DNA from: CAVRXZ01 sp963773035
GTDB lineage: Bacteria > Acidobacteriota > Vicinamibacteria > Vicinamibacterales > CAVVIG01
Length of the DNA: 64,000 nt
Assembly (NCBI GenBank): GCA_963773035.1
Contig: CAVYZX010000033.1
Span: forward strand, 1-64,000
Direction of reading: 5' to 3'
The first letter of the stretch is position 1. Each line of letters begins with the position of its first letter. This document shows, in pieces, positions 34,780-43,235 of the stretch. The notes beneath the pieces are model-generated. The model saw only the letters and a list, made by a program, of their open reading frames with translations. It had not been told where the DNA came from and did not search any database. Made by a program: the position numbers and the translations under genes.

Positions 34780-34810
34780 CTGGGGGCTGGAAGCTGGGAG
34801 CTGGAGGCTG
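34780..34810. repeat. Heptanucleotide tandem repeat overlapping a ribosome-binding site
   Basis: CTGGRRG repeated 4.4 times (CTGGGGG, CTGGAAG, CTGGGAG, CTGGAGG, CTG). It immediately precedes GTG 34814 and provides its GGAGG, so repeat length would change spacing at the start of the next gene. Confidence 0.7.
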
Positions 34811-34813
34811 CAA

Positions 34814-36010
34814 GTGGCTGTCATTGCACACAACAATCGGTTCAATGCGCAACGCTGGGCGAGATTCAACGCCGTTGGAGTCATGGGATTCATCGTCCAG
34901 CTCGGATGCCTCTGGGCGCTCACGCATCTGTTGAAGATCCACTACCTGCTTGCAACGGCGGTGGCCGTCGAGGTGACGATCCTTCACAACTTCGCCTGGC
35001 ACGCCCGTTGGACGTGGATGGATCGATCCGCCACGCTTGGAGCGACGCTGAGCCGCTTCACCTGGTTCAACCTCACGAACGGCGTCATCTCGATCGTTGC
35101 CAACACGCTCATCACCCTTGCGCTTGTCGAGAACTGGCACGTTCACTACATGCTTGCCAACACCATCAGCGTAGCAGCTTGTGCGGTGGCGAATTTCCTT
35201 GTTTCGGATCTTTTTGTCTTCGTCACTCTGCTGATGACACTCGGAACTTCCATCGAAGCGGCAGAGCTCCGTCCGCAGGCAGCTCAGGCGTTCGATCGCT
35301 ACGCCCGGCTTGCCGAATCACGAATGGATCGAGAGAAACGGGGAGAGCTGCCGTTCTTGTCGATCGATGCACTGCCGGAAGGTGAGCGCCGCGAGGCGGA
35401 AGCGCGACTGCAACGCGGCGAAATCGTCATCCGTCGCCAGCAGACTGCGGATGAGGGGCAATTTCCAGATGCTCTTTGCCACCATTGGATCGGAACCGTT
35501 CTCGTCCCGCGCGCACCGATCGGACGAATCATTCGCGTGATGCAGAGATACGACCAATACGCCGAGATCTATTCCCCGGCCATTCGGCGGGCCAAAACCC
35601 TGGCGCACGACGGCAACTCCTTCCGCGTTTATCTGCAACTCTTTCAAAAGAAAGTGTTGACCGCGTTGCTCAACACCGAATCCGTCGTCAACTACGTGCC
35701 CGTGTCGTCAAGTCGCATGCAGGTTCGAAGCGTCAGTACTCGAATAGCCGAGCTTTACGGTTCGGGCGACGGCGAGGAACGCGAAAAACCCGTTGGCCAC
35801 GACAGTGGCTTTCTGTGGCGCTTCAACAACTATTGCGCCCTTGAGGATCGCGTCGAGGGCACGTTCGTGCAATGCGAAACGATTTCGCTCAGCCGCGATG
35901 TGCCGTTTGGGCTCGGCTGGCTGATCGGGCCGTTTGTCACGAGCGTTCCGAAGGAGTCGCTCGAGTTCACGCTTCGAGCGCTTCGAGAAGCTGCAACACA
36001 ATCACAATAA
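34814..36010 (+). CDS. GtrA-family membrane domain fused to a START/SRPBCC-like domain
   Basis: A 398-residue protein made of two parts. Residues ~15-140 are a four-helix GtrA-like domain (RFNAVGVMGFIVQLGCLWAL, HNFAWHARWTW, RFTWFNLTNGVISIVAN, ANFLVSDLFVFV); GtrA proteins are linked to flipping polyprenyl-linked sugars. Residues ~155-395 are a soluble domain with VPRAPIGRIIRVMQRYDQY, FRVYLQLFQKKVLTALLNTE, and DSGFLWRFNNYCALEDRVEG, a START-like lipid/ligand-binding pattern. The join (LLMTLGTSIEA|AELRPQAAQAFDRYARL) looks like a signal peptide and mature start of a once separate secreted protein. The gene starts at GTG 34814 after a GGAGG within a tandem repeat. Confidence 0.8.
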   Translation: MAVIAHNNRFNAQRWARFNAVGVMGFIVQLGCLWALTHLLKIHYLLATAVAVEVTILHNFAWHARWTWMDRSATLGATLSRFTWFNLTNGVISIVANTLITLALVENWHVHYMLANTISVAACAVANFLVSDLFVFVTLLMTLGTSIEAAELRPQAAQAFDRYARLAESRMDREKRGELPFLSIDALPEGERREAEARLQRGEIVIRRQQTADEGQFPDALCHHWIGTVLVPRAPIGRIIRVMQRYDQYAEIYSPAIRRAKTLAHDGNSFRVYLQLFQKKVLTALLNTESVVNYVPVSSSRMQVRSVSTRIAELYGSGDGEEREKPVGHDSGFLWRFNNYCALEDRVEGTFVQCETISLSRDVPFGLGWLIGPFVTSVPKESLEFTLRALREAATQSQ

Positions 36011-36401
36011 ACGCAACGAATTCCGGCGTGCCGCGGCGATGGCCGCCGTGCCTCTCTCCACAATCCCATACGCCCCGTTGAACTAGGGCTTCGCCCCTCC
36101 ACTGGAGAAAACTACCCAATGATGGACTTTTGTCGCTTGTTCTTGGGCCAACCCACTGCTGGGATGTTGCACAACTCCAAGTTAAATGCAGATACGGGCA
36201 AGATTCCAAAGGTCGTATGGCGACTGACTTGCAGGCTGCTCCATTCGCCTAATTACAGAAGAAACCGGGTTTGGCTGGCTATGTGAAAGTCAAGTTTTCG
36301 GACGACTACTAGACATAATCAGGCGCAGAGAGAGTTCATGTGCGATCGAGTGTTCGACCCAGGCGCCCGATTCGCAGAGGTTTAGGCATCGCCAAGTAAT
36401 C
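36011..36401. other. Intergenic region upstream of the exopolysaccharide locus
   Basis: About 390 bp without a gene. It holds a short hairpin AGGGC-TTC-GCCCT-like near 36085-36097 after the GtrA gene, a near-perfect sigma-54 promoter at 36218-36233, and an implied ~160-nt leader before ATG 36402. Confidence 0.6.
36218..36233 (+). promoter_or_regulatory. Candidate sigma-54 promoter of the exopolysaccharide operon
   Basis: TGGCGACTGACTTGCA matches the sigma-54 consensus TGGCAC-N5-TTGCW at the invariant GG and GC with the required 12-bp spacing. It is upstream of, and oriented toward, the polysaccharide export gene. Transcription would start near 36244. Confidence 0.6.
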
Positions 36402-37013
36402 ATGACTATGAGAATAGAGAAGGTTGCCTTGGCCGGAGGGGCCCTGGTCTTGGTGGTGTTGCTCTGCGCGCCGGCAGCCGCTCAGAGTCCTTCGACCGCC
36501 AAGTCGTCGCCTGTGCCAGTGGACGTGCCGGCCGACTACATCATCGGTCCTGAGGACGTCCTGTCGGTCGTGTACTGGTTCGAGAAGGACTTGTCCACTG
36601 ATGTCTCCGTCAGACCAGACGGGAAAATCTCGATGCCATTGCTCAACGACATTCAGGCCGCTGGGCTCACACCCTCGCAGCTCCGCCAGTACCTTTTCGA
36701 AGAGTCGAAACGATTTATTCAGGACCCGAACGTGTCTGTCGTCGTCAAGCAGATCAACAGCCGGAAGGCGTTCATTACCGGAGAGGTGAACCGGCCGGGG
36801 CCCTATCCTCTCATCTCGCCGACAACGGTGCTTCAGTTGATAGCCACGGCTGGTGGGCTGAAAGACTACGCCCGAAGCAAGAACATCGTCATCGTTCGCA
36901 ACTCGAACGGCCAGACGACGACATTTCCCTTCAATTACAAAGAGGTCGTCTCGAGCAAGAACCTTCGACAAAACATCGAGCTGAAGCCAGGCGATACGGT
37001 GATCGTCCCCTGA
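36402..37013 (+). CDS. Wza-type polysaccharide export protein
   Basis: A 203-residue exported protein. A signal peptide (ALVLVVLLCAPAAA|QS) is followed by a Poly_export domain (DYIIGPEDVLSVVYWFEKDL, VRPDGKISMPLLNDIQAAG) and an SLBB domain (KAFITGEVNRPGPYPLISP, TVLQLIATAGGLKDYA). Length fits the short export proteins of exosortase-type EPS loci, which lack the Wza C-terminal helix. There is no lipobox cysteine. ATG 36402 or the ATG at 36408 is the start. It opens a run of nine same-strand genes. Confidence 0.92.
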   Translation: MTMRIEKVALAGGALVLVVLLCAPAAAQSPSTAKSSPVPVDVPADYIIGPEDVLSVVYWFEKDLSTDVSVRPDGKISMPLLNDIQAAGLTPSQLRQYLFEESKRFIQDPNVSVVVKQINSRKAFITGEVNRPGPYPLISPTTVLQLIATAGGLKDYARSKNIVIVRNSNGQTTTFPFNYKEVVSSKNLRQNIELKPGDTVIVP

Positions 37014-37018
37014 ATCAC

Positions 37019-38338
37019 TTGACCAATCAAGGACCCCAGACGACAGTGGTGCGAGATCCTTTCGGTAGGCGTGTTCTTTTCGTGGTCGCTTTATCGTGCG
37101 TAAGCGCAGCACCAGCTGCGGCACAGCGCGAGACAGGACCATTTGCCGGGCTCTTTGGTGGTGATCGGGGCGCTGAGCGATCCGAAACGCTCGACCTGCG
37201 CGGCACCGTGTACGGCACCTACGACAAGACCGAATCCCAGGGCTCCAACACAGCGTCTCCTTTCTTCCAAACGATAGAACAAAGCGGCGCGGGAGCTGGG
37301 GCCGACGTAAGTCTGGCCTACTCGCGGGGCAAGTTCTCCACGGGCGGGGGCGTGGCGTATCGCCAGTATCGGGATTTGCCGGCCTCCTGGTCACCAAGCC
37401 TCGACGGAACCACCACCTTCAGCGCGAACATCGGCCGCAAGACTACGTTGAATGCGTCGGGCACCTTGACGTACGCGCCCTATTATCAGTTCGCCCCATT
37501 TCTTGGCGCTGGGGTGAATACGGGTCTGATGAATCCGGGCTACGGATTCGCCGCATTTCCGCAGCAGAGCCTGGGGGTGAACGCCGCTGTGGGACTTACC
37601 GATCAATTCTCCAAGCGATCCAGCATTTCGGTCAACGCGAACTGGAGCGATTGGTACTACTTCGACCTCTCACCAGGTGGTGTCTCGAGACTCGGTGGTA
37701 GTGCGACCTTTGAGCACAAGCTGACAAAGGCACTTGCCCTCCATCTCGGCTACGGTCGCGAGTTCAATCGATATGACACGCCAGGAGCATCGTCAGCGGT
37801 GAACGAGACAATCGATGTGGGCGTCAGCTACGGCGACGCGTTGCAGTTCGGCAGACAGACGGCGCTCTCCTTCAGCACGTCAACATCGGCTTTCCATTAC
37901 GCCGGTGACACACACTATCGACTGAACGGTTCTGTGACGCTCTCGCGGGGCTTCACCCGGACGTGGAATGCTTCGGTGGGCTACATCCGTTCGTCGGCTT
38001 TTCAGCCTGGTTTCGTGCAACCTATCTTGGACGATTCGGTGATGGTCGGACTACACGGCCTCTTGGCGCCCAAGGTCCAATGGTCGACAGCTGCCGGCTA
38101 TTCGCGTGGTGCGGTCGGTTTCGGCGGTTCGGCTTACACGTCGTACTCCGCCGGGTCGCGGCTGACGTTCGGGATGACGCGGCGGCTCGGGCTGTACGGT
38201 CAGTACGGCTACTACCGATACGACATGCCGCCAGGGGCATCGGTCTTTCCGTTACAGCCGATGTTCTCGCGCCATGGCATCAACATCGGATTCACGCTTT
38301 GGACGCCACTCATCGATCAAGTGAGGGTTTCAAGTTGA
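37019..38338 (+). CDS. Outer-membrane beta-barrel protein of the EPS locus
   Basis: A ~439-residue exported protein with a signal peptide (VLFVVALSCVSAAPAAA|QR). The mature part consists of repeated amphipathic strands separated by turns, for example GADVSLAYSRGKFSTGGGVA, KTLNASGTLTY-like strands and LGYGREFNRYD, with many Tyr and Gly near strand ends. This resembles the outer-membrane barrel that follows the export gene in exosortase-associated EPS loci. Its role is inferred as an outer-membrane secretion or anchoring component. The start is TTG 37019 or GTG 37046/37049. Confidence 0.72.
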   Translation: MTNQGPQTTVVRDPFGRRVLFVVALSCVSAAPAAAQRETGPFAGLFGGDRGAERSETLDLRGTVYGTYDKTESQGSNTASPFFQTIEQSGAGAGADVSLAYSRGKFSTGGGVAYRQYRDLPASWSPSLDGTTTFSANIGRKTTLNASGTLTYAPYYQFAPFLGAGVNTGLMNPGYGFAAFPQQSLGVNAAVGLTDQFSKRSSISVNANWSDWYYFDLSPGGVSRLGGSATFEHKLTKALALHLGYGREFNRYDTPGASSAVNETIDVGVSYGDALQFGRQTALSFSTSTSAFHYAGDTHYRLNGSVTLSRGFTRTWNASVGYIRSSAFQPGFVQPILDDSVMVGLHGLLAPKVQWSTAAGYSRGAVGFGGSAYTSYSAGSRLTFGMTRRLGLYGQYGYYRYDMPPGASVFPLQPMFSRHGINIGFTLWTPLIDQVRVSS

Positions 38339-39873
38339 TTCCGGGACGGAAGTACACGCCTGAGGTCCTGCTTGCGCTCGTCTGGCGGCGCAAGTGGCTG
38401 GTCCTGCTGCCGACCGTCTTTGTCGGGTGCGGGGTCGCCGTATGGGTGCATCGTTTGCCCAACGTCTATCAGTCTGATGTGGTGATTCAGGTCGAGCCAC
38501 CGCGCATTACTCAAGGCTTCGCGCGCCCCACGGAAAGGGTCGGAGAGCGGCTGCAGGCTATCTATCAACAGGTAACAACCCGGCCCCCGCTCGAGCAGAT
38601 TATCCAAGAGCTGGAGTTGTTTCCCGAGGATCGAACGACGGAGAAGATGGACGGCCTGATCGCCCAGATGCGCAAGAGCATCATCATGAAAGTCGTCAGC
38701 AGGGATACGATTCGCGTCAGCTACACCGGCGATGACCCACGCAAGGTTCTGCAGGTCGCGGAACGACTGACTTCGATGGTCATCGATCAAAGTTTGCGGG
38801 ACCGCGAAGTTCTCACCGAGGGAACCAGCGAGTTCGTCGAGGCCCAGCTCGAAGACGCGCGGCGCCGTCTCGTTGAGAGAGAGGCGAAACTGGGTGAGTT
38901 CATCCGTCGGTACGGCGGGGAACTGCCGGCCCAGTTCGAAGCAAATTCCCAAGGTTTGCGGGCGGCCGAACAGCGAATTCAAGCGCTGAACGATTCGATC
39001 AATCGGGATCGCGATCGAAAGTTGTTCGTCGAGCGACAGATGGCGGACGCGGCCATCGAGGACGTCGCTTTTTCACCGACCCCGTCGCGTGATGAAGGCC
39101 AAAAACTGGGGCCGACGGCTGTTCGGCTGCGTGCTGCCCAGGAAGAGTTGCGGGCAATGGAGCTGCGCCTCAAGCCGGAACATCCGAACGTCGTCCGCAT
39201 GAAACGAACGGTCGCCGAACTGCAGGAGCGGGCCGCGGCGGAGGCGGCGGGTTTGGCGTCCGCTGACGACTTACCTGTCCAGAATCCGGCGGAAGCGCTA
39301 AGGCGAAACCGGCAGAACGAGCAGGCTGCGGAGATTGAAAAGCTCGAGAAGGACATCGATTCGAAGCTCAATGAACAGGACCTCCTGCGGCAGGCCGTCG
39401 CCGACTTCCAACGCCGGATTGACGCGACGCCGAAGCGCGAAGCGGAAATGAAGGAGTTGACGCGCGATTACGACACTCTGCAGACACTCTACAAGGGACT
39501 CTTGTCGAAGAAAGAAGATTCGCGAATCGCCACCAACGTCGAGCGCCGTCAGATTGGCGAGCAGTTCAAAATCCTCGAGCCTGCGTCGCTGCCGCAGACT
39601 CCGGTCAGCCCCGATCGCTTGCGTCTCAATCTGGCCGGCTTGATAGGCGGTTTGCTGTGCGGTCTGGGGCTCGTCGTGCTATTGGAGTATCTCGATCGTA
39701 GCTTGGCCTCCGACACGGACGTCACCGCGACGCTGCACGTGCCGGTGCTCGCCACGATTCCACTGTTGGGAAGCGCCCGCGCGGCTCGGCGCCGTCAGGA
39801 GATTGCGGTATCGGCGGCTGGCTTCGCAGCTCTCGTGTTCGCAGCCGCCGTGGCCTGGAGGCTGCTGAAGTAA
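38335..39873 (+). CDS. Wzz/GumC-type polysaccharide chain-length determinant (co-polymerase)
   Basis: A 512-residue inner-membrane protein. It begins LIPGRKYTPEVLLALVWRRK with a first transmembrane segment (WLVLLPTVFVGCGVAVWV), a large periplasmic region with long coiled coils (about 160-420, including LRAAEQRIQALNDSINRDRD), a family proline/Gly segment LEPASLPQTPVSPDRLRLNL before a second membrane segment, and a third hydrophobic C-terminus. The start is TTG 38335, giving a TTGA overlap with the barrel stop. The open frame further upstream is only a shadow of the barrel gene. It lacks the fused kinase, which is the separate gene at 40811. Confidence 0.9.
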   Translation: MIPGRKYTPEVLLALVWRRKWLVLLPTVFVGCGVAVWVHRLPNVYQSDVVIQVEPPRITQGFARPTERVGERLQAIYQQVTTRPPLEQIIQELELFPEDRTTEKMDGLIAQMRKSIIMKVVSRDTIRVSYTGDDPRKVLQVAERLTSMVIDQSLRDREVLTEGTSEFVEAQLEDARRRLVEREAKLGEFIRRYGGELPAQFEANSQGLRAAEQRIQALNDSINRDRDRKLFVERQMADAAIEDVAFSPTPSRDEGQKLGPTAVRLRAAQEELRAMELRLKPEHPNVVRMKRTVAELQERAAAEAAGLASADDLPVQNPAEALRRNRQNEQAAEIEKLEKDIDSKLNEQDLLRQAVADFQRRIDATPKREAEMKELTRDYDTLQTLYKGLLSKKEDSRIATNVERRQIGEQFKILEPASLPQTPVSPDRLRLNLAGLIGGLLCGLGLVVLLEYLDRSLASDTDVTATLHVPVLATIPLLGSARAARRRQEIAVSAAGFAALVFAAAVAWRLLK

Positions 39874-39875
39874 CC

Positions 39876-40814
39876 ATGTACCTACAGTACTACGGGCTGC
39901 GCGAGCGGCCGTTTGACGTCTCGCCGGATCCTCGTTTCTTGTTTCTCTCGACGGCACACCGGGAAGCGCTGATGCACCTGCGTTACGGGCTCACGGGCCG
40001 GCCGGGTCTGACCCTGCTCTTGGGACAGGCCGGCACGGGCAAGACGACTCTCGTTCATGCGGCCCTCCATGGGGCGAACGGTCGCTCGTCGACGATCGTC
40101 CATCTCTCGAACCCCACACTGACCCGGGCCGAGTTCTACCACTACGTCGCCACCGGGTTTGGCTTCTCGCCGAGCGCCGCGACCTCGAAGAGTTGCTTCT
40201 TGCAGGAGCTCGAGGGCGCGCTCGCGGCCCGATCTGCAGAGCAATCAGTGCAAGCCCTGATCGTGGACGAGGCGCAGAGCTCGTCAGACGAACTTCTGGA
40301 AGAAGTCCGGTTGCTCACGAACACGCAACGAGGTGGCCGGTCCATAGCAGTTGTGCTGGTCGGCCAGCCCGACCTCGGCGGTCGCCTGAATCAGGAAAGG
40401 CTTCTTCAGCTCAAGCAGCGGGTGTCTCTCCGCTGTGAGCTTCCCGCCTTTGGCCGACGCGATACGGCCGCGTACGTTGCAACGCGAGTGGGAATCGCCG
40501 GTGGAAAGGCCGAGAGCATGTTCAGCCGCGATGCGGTTGTTGCGATTTACGAGCATTCAAGGGGCATCCCACGAGCGATCAATGTGATTTGCGACAACGC
40601 CCTGATGTCGGGCTTTGCAGCCAGCATCAAGCCGATCGGCGCGTCTGTCATCGGTGAAGTAGGCCGGGATTACGATTTTGCAGGTCCGAAAGGTGATAGC
40701 CGTCAGGTGCGGCTCGCCGAGAACGCAGCCGAAAGGCCGGAGCCTCGGTCGGAGTCGATGTTCAGCACGTTTACACGACGCTTTCGCCCTCCTGAGGCCA
40801 GATCCCAACGATGA
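39876..40814 (+). CDS. ExeA-like AAA ATPase of the exosortase-type EPS locus
   Basis: A 312-residue ATPase. The N-terminus MYLQYYGLRERPFDVSPDPR is the hallmark of this group (GspA/ExeA-like; XrtA-associated ATPase). Walker A is GQAGTGKTT (50-58), Walker B ALIVDEAQS (~128), and a sensor-type VVLVGQPDLGGRL follows. It is normally found between the chain-length determinant and the tyrosine kinase, exactly as here. Its precise job in secretion is not established. It overlaps the kinase gene by 4 bp. Confidence 0.92.
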   Translation: MYLQYYGLRERPFDVSPDPRFLFLSTAHREALMHLRYGLTGRPGLTLLLGQAGTGKTTLVHAALHGANGRSSTIVHLSNPTLTRAEFYHYVATGFGFSPSAATSKSCFLQELEGALAARSAEQSVQALIVDEAQSSSDELLEEVRLLTNTQRGGRSIAVVLVGQPDLGGRLNQERLLQLKQRVSLRCELPAFGRRDTAAYVATRVGIAGGKAESMFSRDAVVAIYEHSRGIPRAINVICDNALMSGFAASIKPIGASVIGEVGRDYDFAGPKGDSRQVRLAENAAERPEPRSESMFSTFTRRFRPPEARSQR

Positions 40815-41836
40815 CTCGACTGAGTGACGCCTTCGACCGAGCACGCGCGAACGACGTTCAGGAATCGGAACTGCTCGTCGGCCGTTCCTGGAACACGCCC
40901 GATGAGGCGACGCAGGTGTGGGACATCGGCGAGGAGCCGCTGAACCGTCGAGAGCCGGCTCCGCCGACGCGGCAGGAACGGACCCCGCCTGCCATGCGTC
41001 ATGAGCGGGCGCTGACACTGCGAAGCACGGTGGCCCCACAGGCCGGCCCGCCGGCGACGACGTGGTCTGGTTACCACTTCAGCGATGACGCGCGGGACAA
41101 GGTAGTCGTGGGCACTCTTATCGACCCTGCGGTGCGCGAGCGCTACAACCACATCGCGGCTGCGCTCCATCAGGCGCAGGCCCAGAACAACGTTCGGAGC
41201 GTGATGGTCACAAGCGGCGTGACTGCCGAAGGCAAATCGCTCACGTCGACAAATGTGGCGCTGACCCTCAGTCATTCGTACGAGCGTCGCGTGTTGCTCA
41301 TCGATGCCGATCTTCGCAACCCGACGATTCACGAGATCTTCCAGGAGCCGAATGACCTCGGCTTGGGAGACCTCCTCAAACAGCCTGATCGCGGGCATCT
41401 AACGCTGCGGCAGGTGTCGCCAACGTTGTGGATCCAGCCGGCAGGCCGTCCCGACTCCGACCCGATGAGCGCCCTGGTATCCGAAGGGATGAAGCAGCTC
41501 TTGGCAGAAGCGGTCGAACAGTTCGACTGGGTCATCATCGACACGCCGCCGATCGTCTTATTGCCGGACGCCAGCTTGCTGGCCGCTATGGTCGACACGG
41601 CGTTGCTGGTCATTCGTGCGAACCGCACACCCTATCCCCTCGTGCAACGCGCCATAGAGGCGATCGGCCCGTCCAAAGTACTCGGCGTCGTGCTCAACGG
41701 CACCGAGAACCCGAGTCCCGGGGACCCGTACGGCTCGTATCACTCTTACTACGCTCGGCGCAGGAACGCGTCACCACCAGCACGAGCCGTCACGTACAAC
41801 ATCTTTCGACGAACACCGCCCCCGGACCGCGACTGA
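40811..41836 (+). CDS. CpsD/CapB-family tyrosine-protein kinase (BY-kinase)
   Basis: A 341-residue cytoplasmic kinase. The Walker motifs are VTSGVTAEGKSLTSTNVAL (A), RRVLLIDADLRNP (A') and WVIIDTPPIVLLPDA (B). A C-terminal tyrosine cluster (DPYGSYHSYYARRR) is the expected autophosphorylation site. With the Wzz protein at 38335 it would control polymer length and export. The N-terminal ~100 residues are Pro/Arg rich and variable. The ATG overlaps the ATPase stop. Confidence 0.93.
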   Translation: MTRLSDAFDRARANDVQESELLVGRSWNTPDEATQVWDIGEEPLNRREPAPPTRQERTPPAMRHERALTLRSTVAPQAGPPATTWSGYHFSDDARDKVVVGTLIDPAVRERYNHIAAALHQAQAQNNVRSVMVTSGVTAEGKSLTSTNVALTLSHSYERRVLLIDADLRNPTIHEIFQEPNDLGLGDLLKQPDRGHLTLRQVSPTLWIQPAGRPDSDPMSALVSEGMKQLLAEAVEQFDWVIIDTPPIVLLPDASLLAAMVDTALLVIRANRTPYPLVQRAIEAIGPSKVLGVVLNGTENPSPGDPYGSYHSYYARRRNASPPARAVTYNIFRRTPPPDRD

Positions 41837-41849
41837 GCTCAAGGATCAG

Positions 41850-43235
41850 ATGTTTCCGAGCACGTGGCGACCGCTGGTGCTGATTGCCGGTGAGGCATGC
41901 CTGATCGTCGTCGCAGTCACGATCAGCAGTTACCTGCGCATCGGCGATGCCACCTGGACCATGCTGTCGACGCCTTCGGGCATCTTCCGAGTGCTCCTTA
42001 TCATGACCGTGTGCCAGATCAGTTTGCACTACCTGGACTTGTACGACTTGCGGACAGTCGTGAATGTCCGGGATCTGCTCGTCCGGCTCCTACAGGCGTT
42101 GGGTGCCACGTCGGTCGTGTTGGCGGGCATCTATTTCTGGTTTCCCCAATCGATCATCGGACGCGGAGTGTTTCTGTTCTGGGCCGCCCTGGCGATTTCG
42201 TTGATCTTCATGTGGCGCCTTGCCTTCGCGTGGCTGACGAGGCGCGCGGGGCCCCGTGAACGGCTGTTGCTGGTGGGAACCAGTCAGGCGGCAATCGACC
42301 TGGCGAAAGAGTTGTTCGCTCGCCGCGACGAGCTTGGAGTCGAGATCGTCGGTTTTGTCGATCACGACCCAGCTCGTGTCGGAGCACCCGTCATCAATCC
42401 GGGCGTGGTAGGAACGATCGATGACATTCCGGCGCTGGTCCCGAAGCTTGTCGTCGATCGCGTAGTGGTGAGCTTATCGGACGCACGCGGACGCCTTCCG
42501 ATGGAACACCTGCTCGATATCCGCATGCGCAGTACGGTGCGGTTCGACCACCTGGCGTCAGTTTACGAGGAATACACGGGGAAAATCGCCGTGGAGAACT
42601 TGCGACCCAGCTGGTTGATCTTTTCGGCTGGCTTTCGCAAGACACGTGCGCTTCTCGCTCTCAAGCGAGTGTTCGATTTCATTGTGGCCGGCGTCGTCCT
42701 GGTGTCGTCGCTGCCTCTCATGCTTGTGATTGCCGTGGTCATCAAGGCCGGACCGCGCGGTCCGGTGCTCTACCACCAGAAACGCGTGGGACTCAATGGT
42801 CGTGTGTTCACGGTCCACAAGTTTCGCACGATGCAGCAGAATGCCGAAGCCGAAACGGGACCGGTGTGGAGCCGGCTCAATGACCACCGCATCACCGCTG
42901 TCGGAAGTTTCCTTCGGCGAATGCGCTTGGACGAGTTGCCACAGCTTTGGAATGTCTTGAAAGGCGAGATGAGCCTGGTCGGGCCGCGGCCCGAGCGTCC
43001 CGAGTTTGTCGAGTACCTGACAGCGCAGATTCCGTACTACGGGCAGCGCCACGTACTGAAGCCGGGCCTGACGGGCTGGGCGCAGATTCGATACACCTAT
43101 GCGGCTAGCGTCGAAGATGCGATCGAAAAGCTGCAGTACGACCTGTACTACATCAAGAACTTATCGTTCGGCTTGGATTTGGTGATCGTCCTCGAAACGA
43201 TCAAGACGGTCCTGTTGGCACGAGGGGCCCGATGA
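41850..43235 (+). CDS. Polyprenyl-phosphate sugar-1-phosphate transferase
   Basis: A 461-residue membrane enzyme that starts glycan assembly by loading a sugar-1-phosphate on undecaprenyl phosphate. It has four N-terminal membrane helices, a CoA-binding-like Rossmann segment (RERLLLVGTSQAAIDLAKEL), a fifth helix (RVFDFIVAGVVLVSSLPLML), and the bacterial sugar transferase domain: GPVLYHQKRVGLNGRVF, KFRTM, GSFLRRMRLDELPQLWNVLK and MSLVGPRPERPEF. The sugar is probably glucose or galactose, but sequence alone does not decide. It overlaps the deacetylase gene by 4 bp. Confidence 0.94.
   Translation: MFPSTWRPLVLIAGEACLIVVAVTISSYLRIGDATWTMLSTPSGIFRVLLIMTVCQISLHYLDLYDLRTVVNVRDLLVRLLQALGATSVVLAGIYFWFPQSIIGRGVFLFWAALAISLIFMWRLAFAWLTRRAGPRERLLLVGTSQAAIDLAKELFARRDELGVEIVGFVDHDPARVGAPVINPGVVGTIDDIPALVPKLVVDRVVVSLSDARGRLPMEHLLDIRMRSTVRFDHLASVYEEYTGKIAVENLRPSWLIFSAGFRKTRALLALKRVFDFIVAGVVLVSSLPLMLVIAVVIKAGPRGPVLYHQKRVGLNGRVFTVHKFRTMQQNAEAETGPVWSRLNDHRITAVGSFLRRMRLDELPQLWNVLKGEMSLVGPRPERPEFVEYLTAQIPYYGQRHVLKPGLTGWAQIRYTYAASVEDAIEKLQYDLYYIKNLSFGLDLVIVLETIKTVLLARGAR

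Noticed and set aside
37963..38334. N-terminal extension of the Wzz-type protein
   Set aside because: This open stretch is antiphase to the barrel gene and has no family resemblance; the conserved IPGRKYTPE start begins at TTG 38335.
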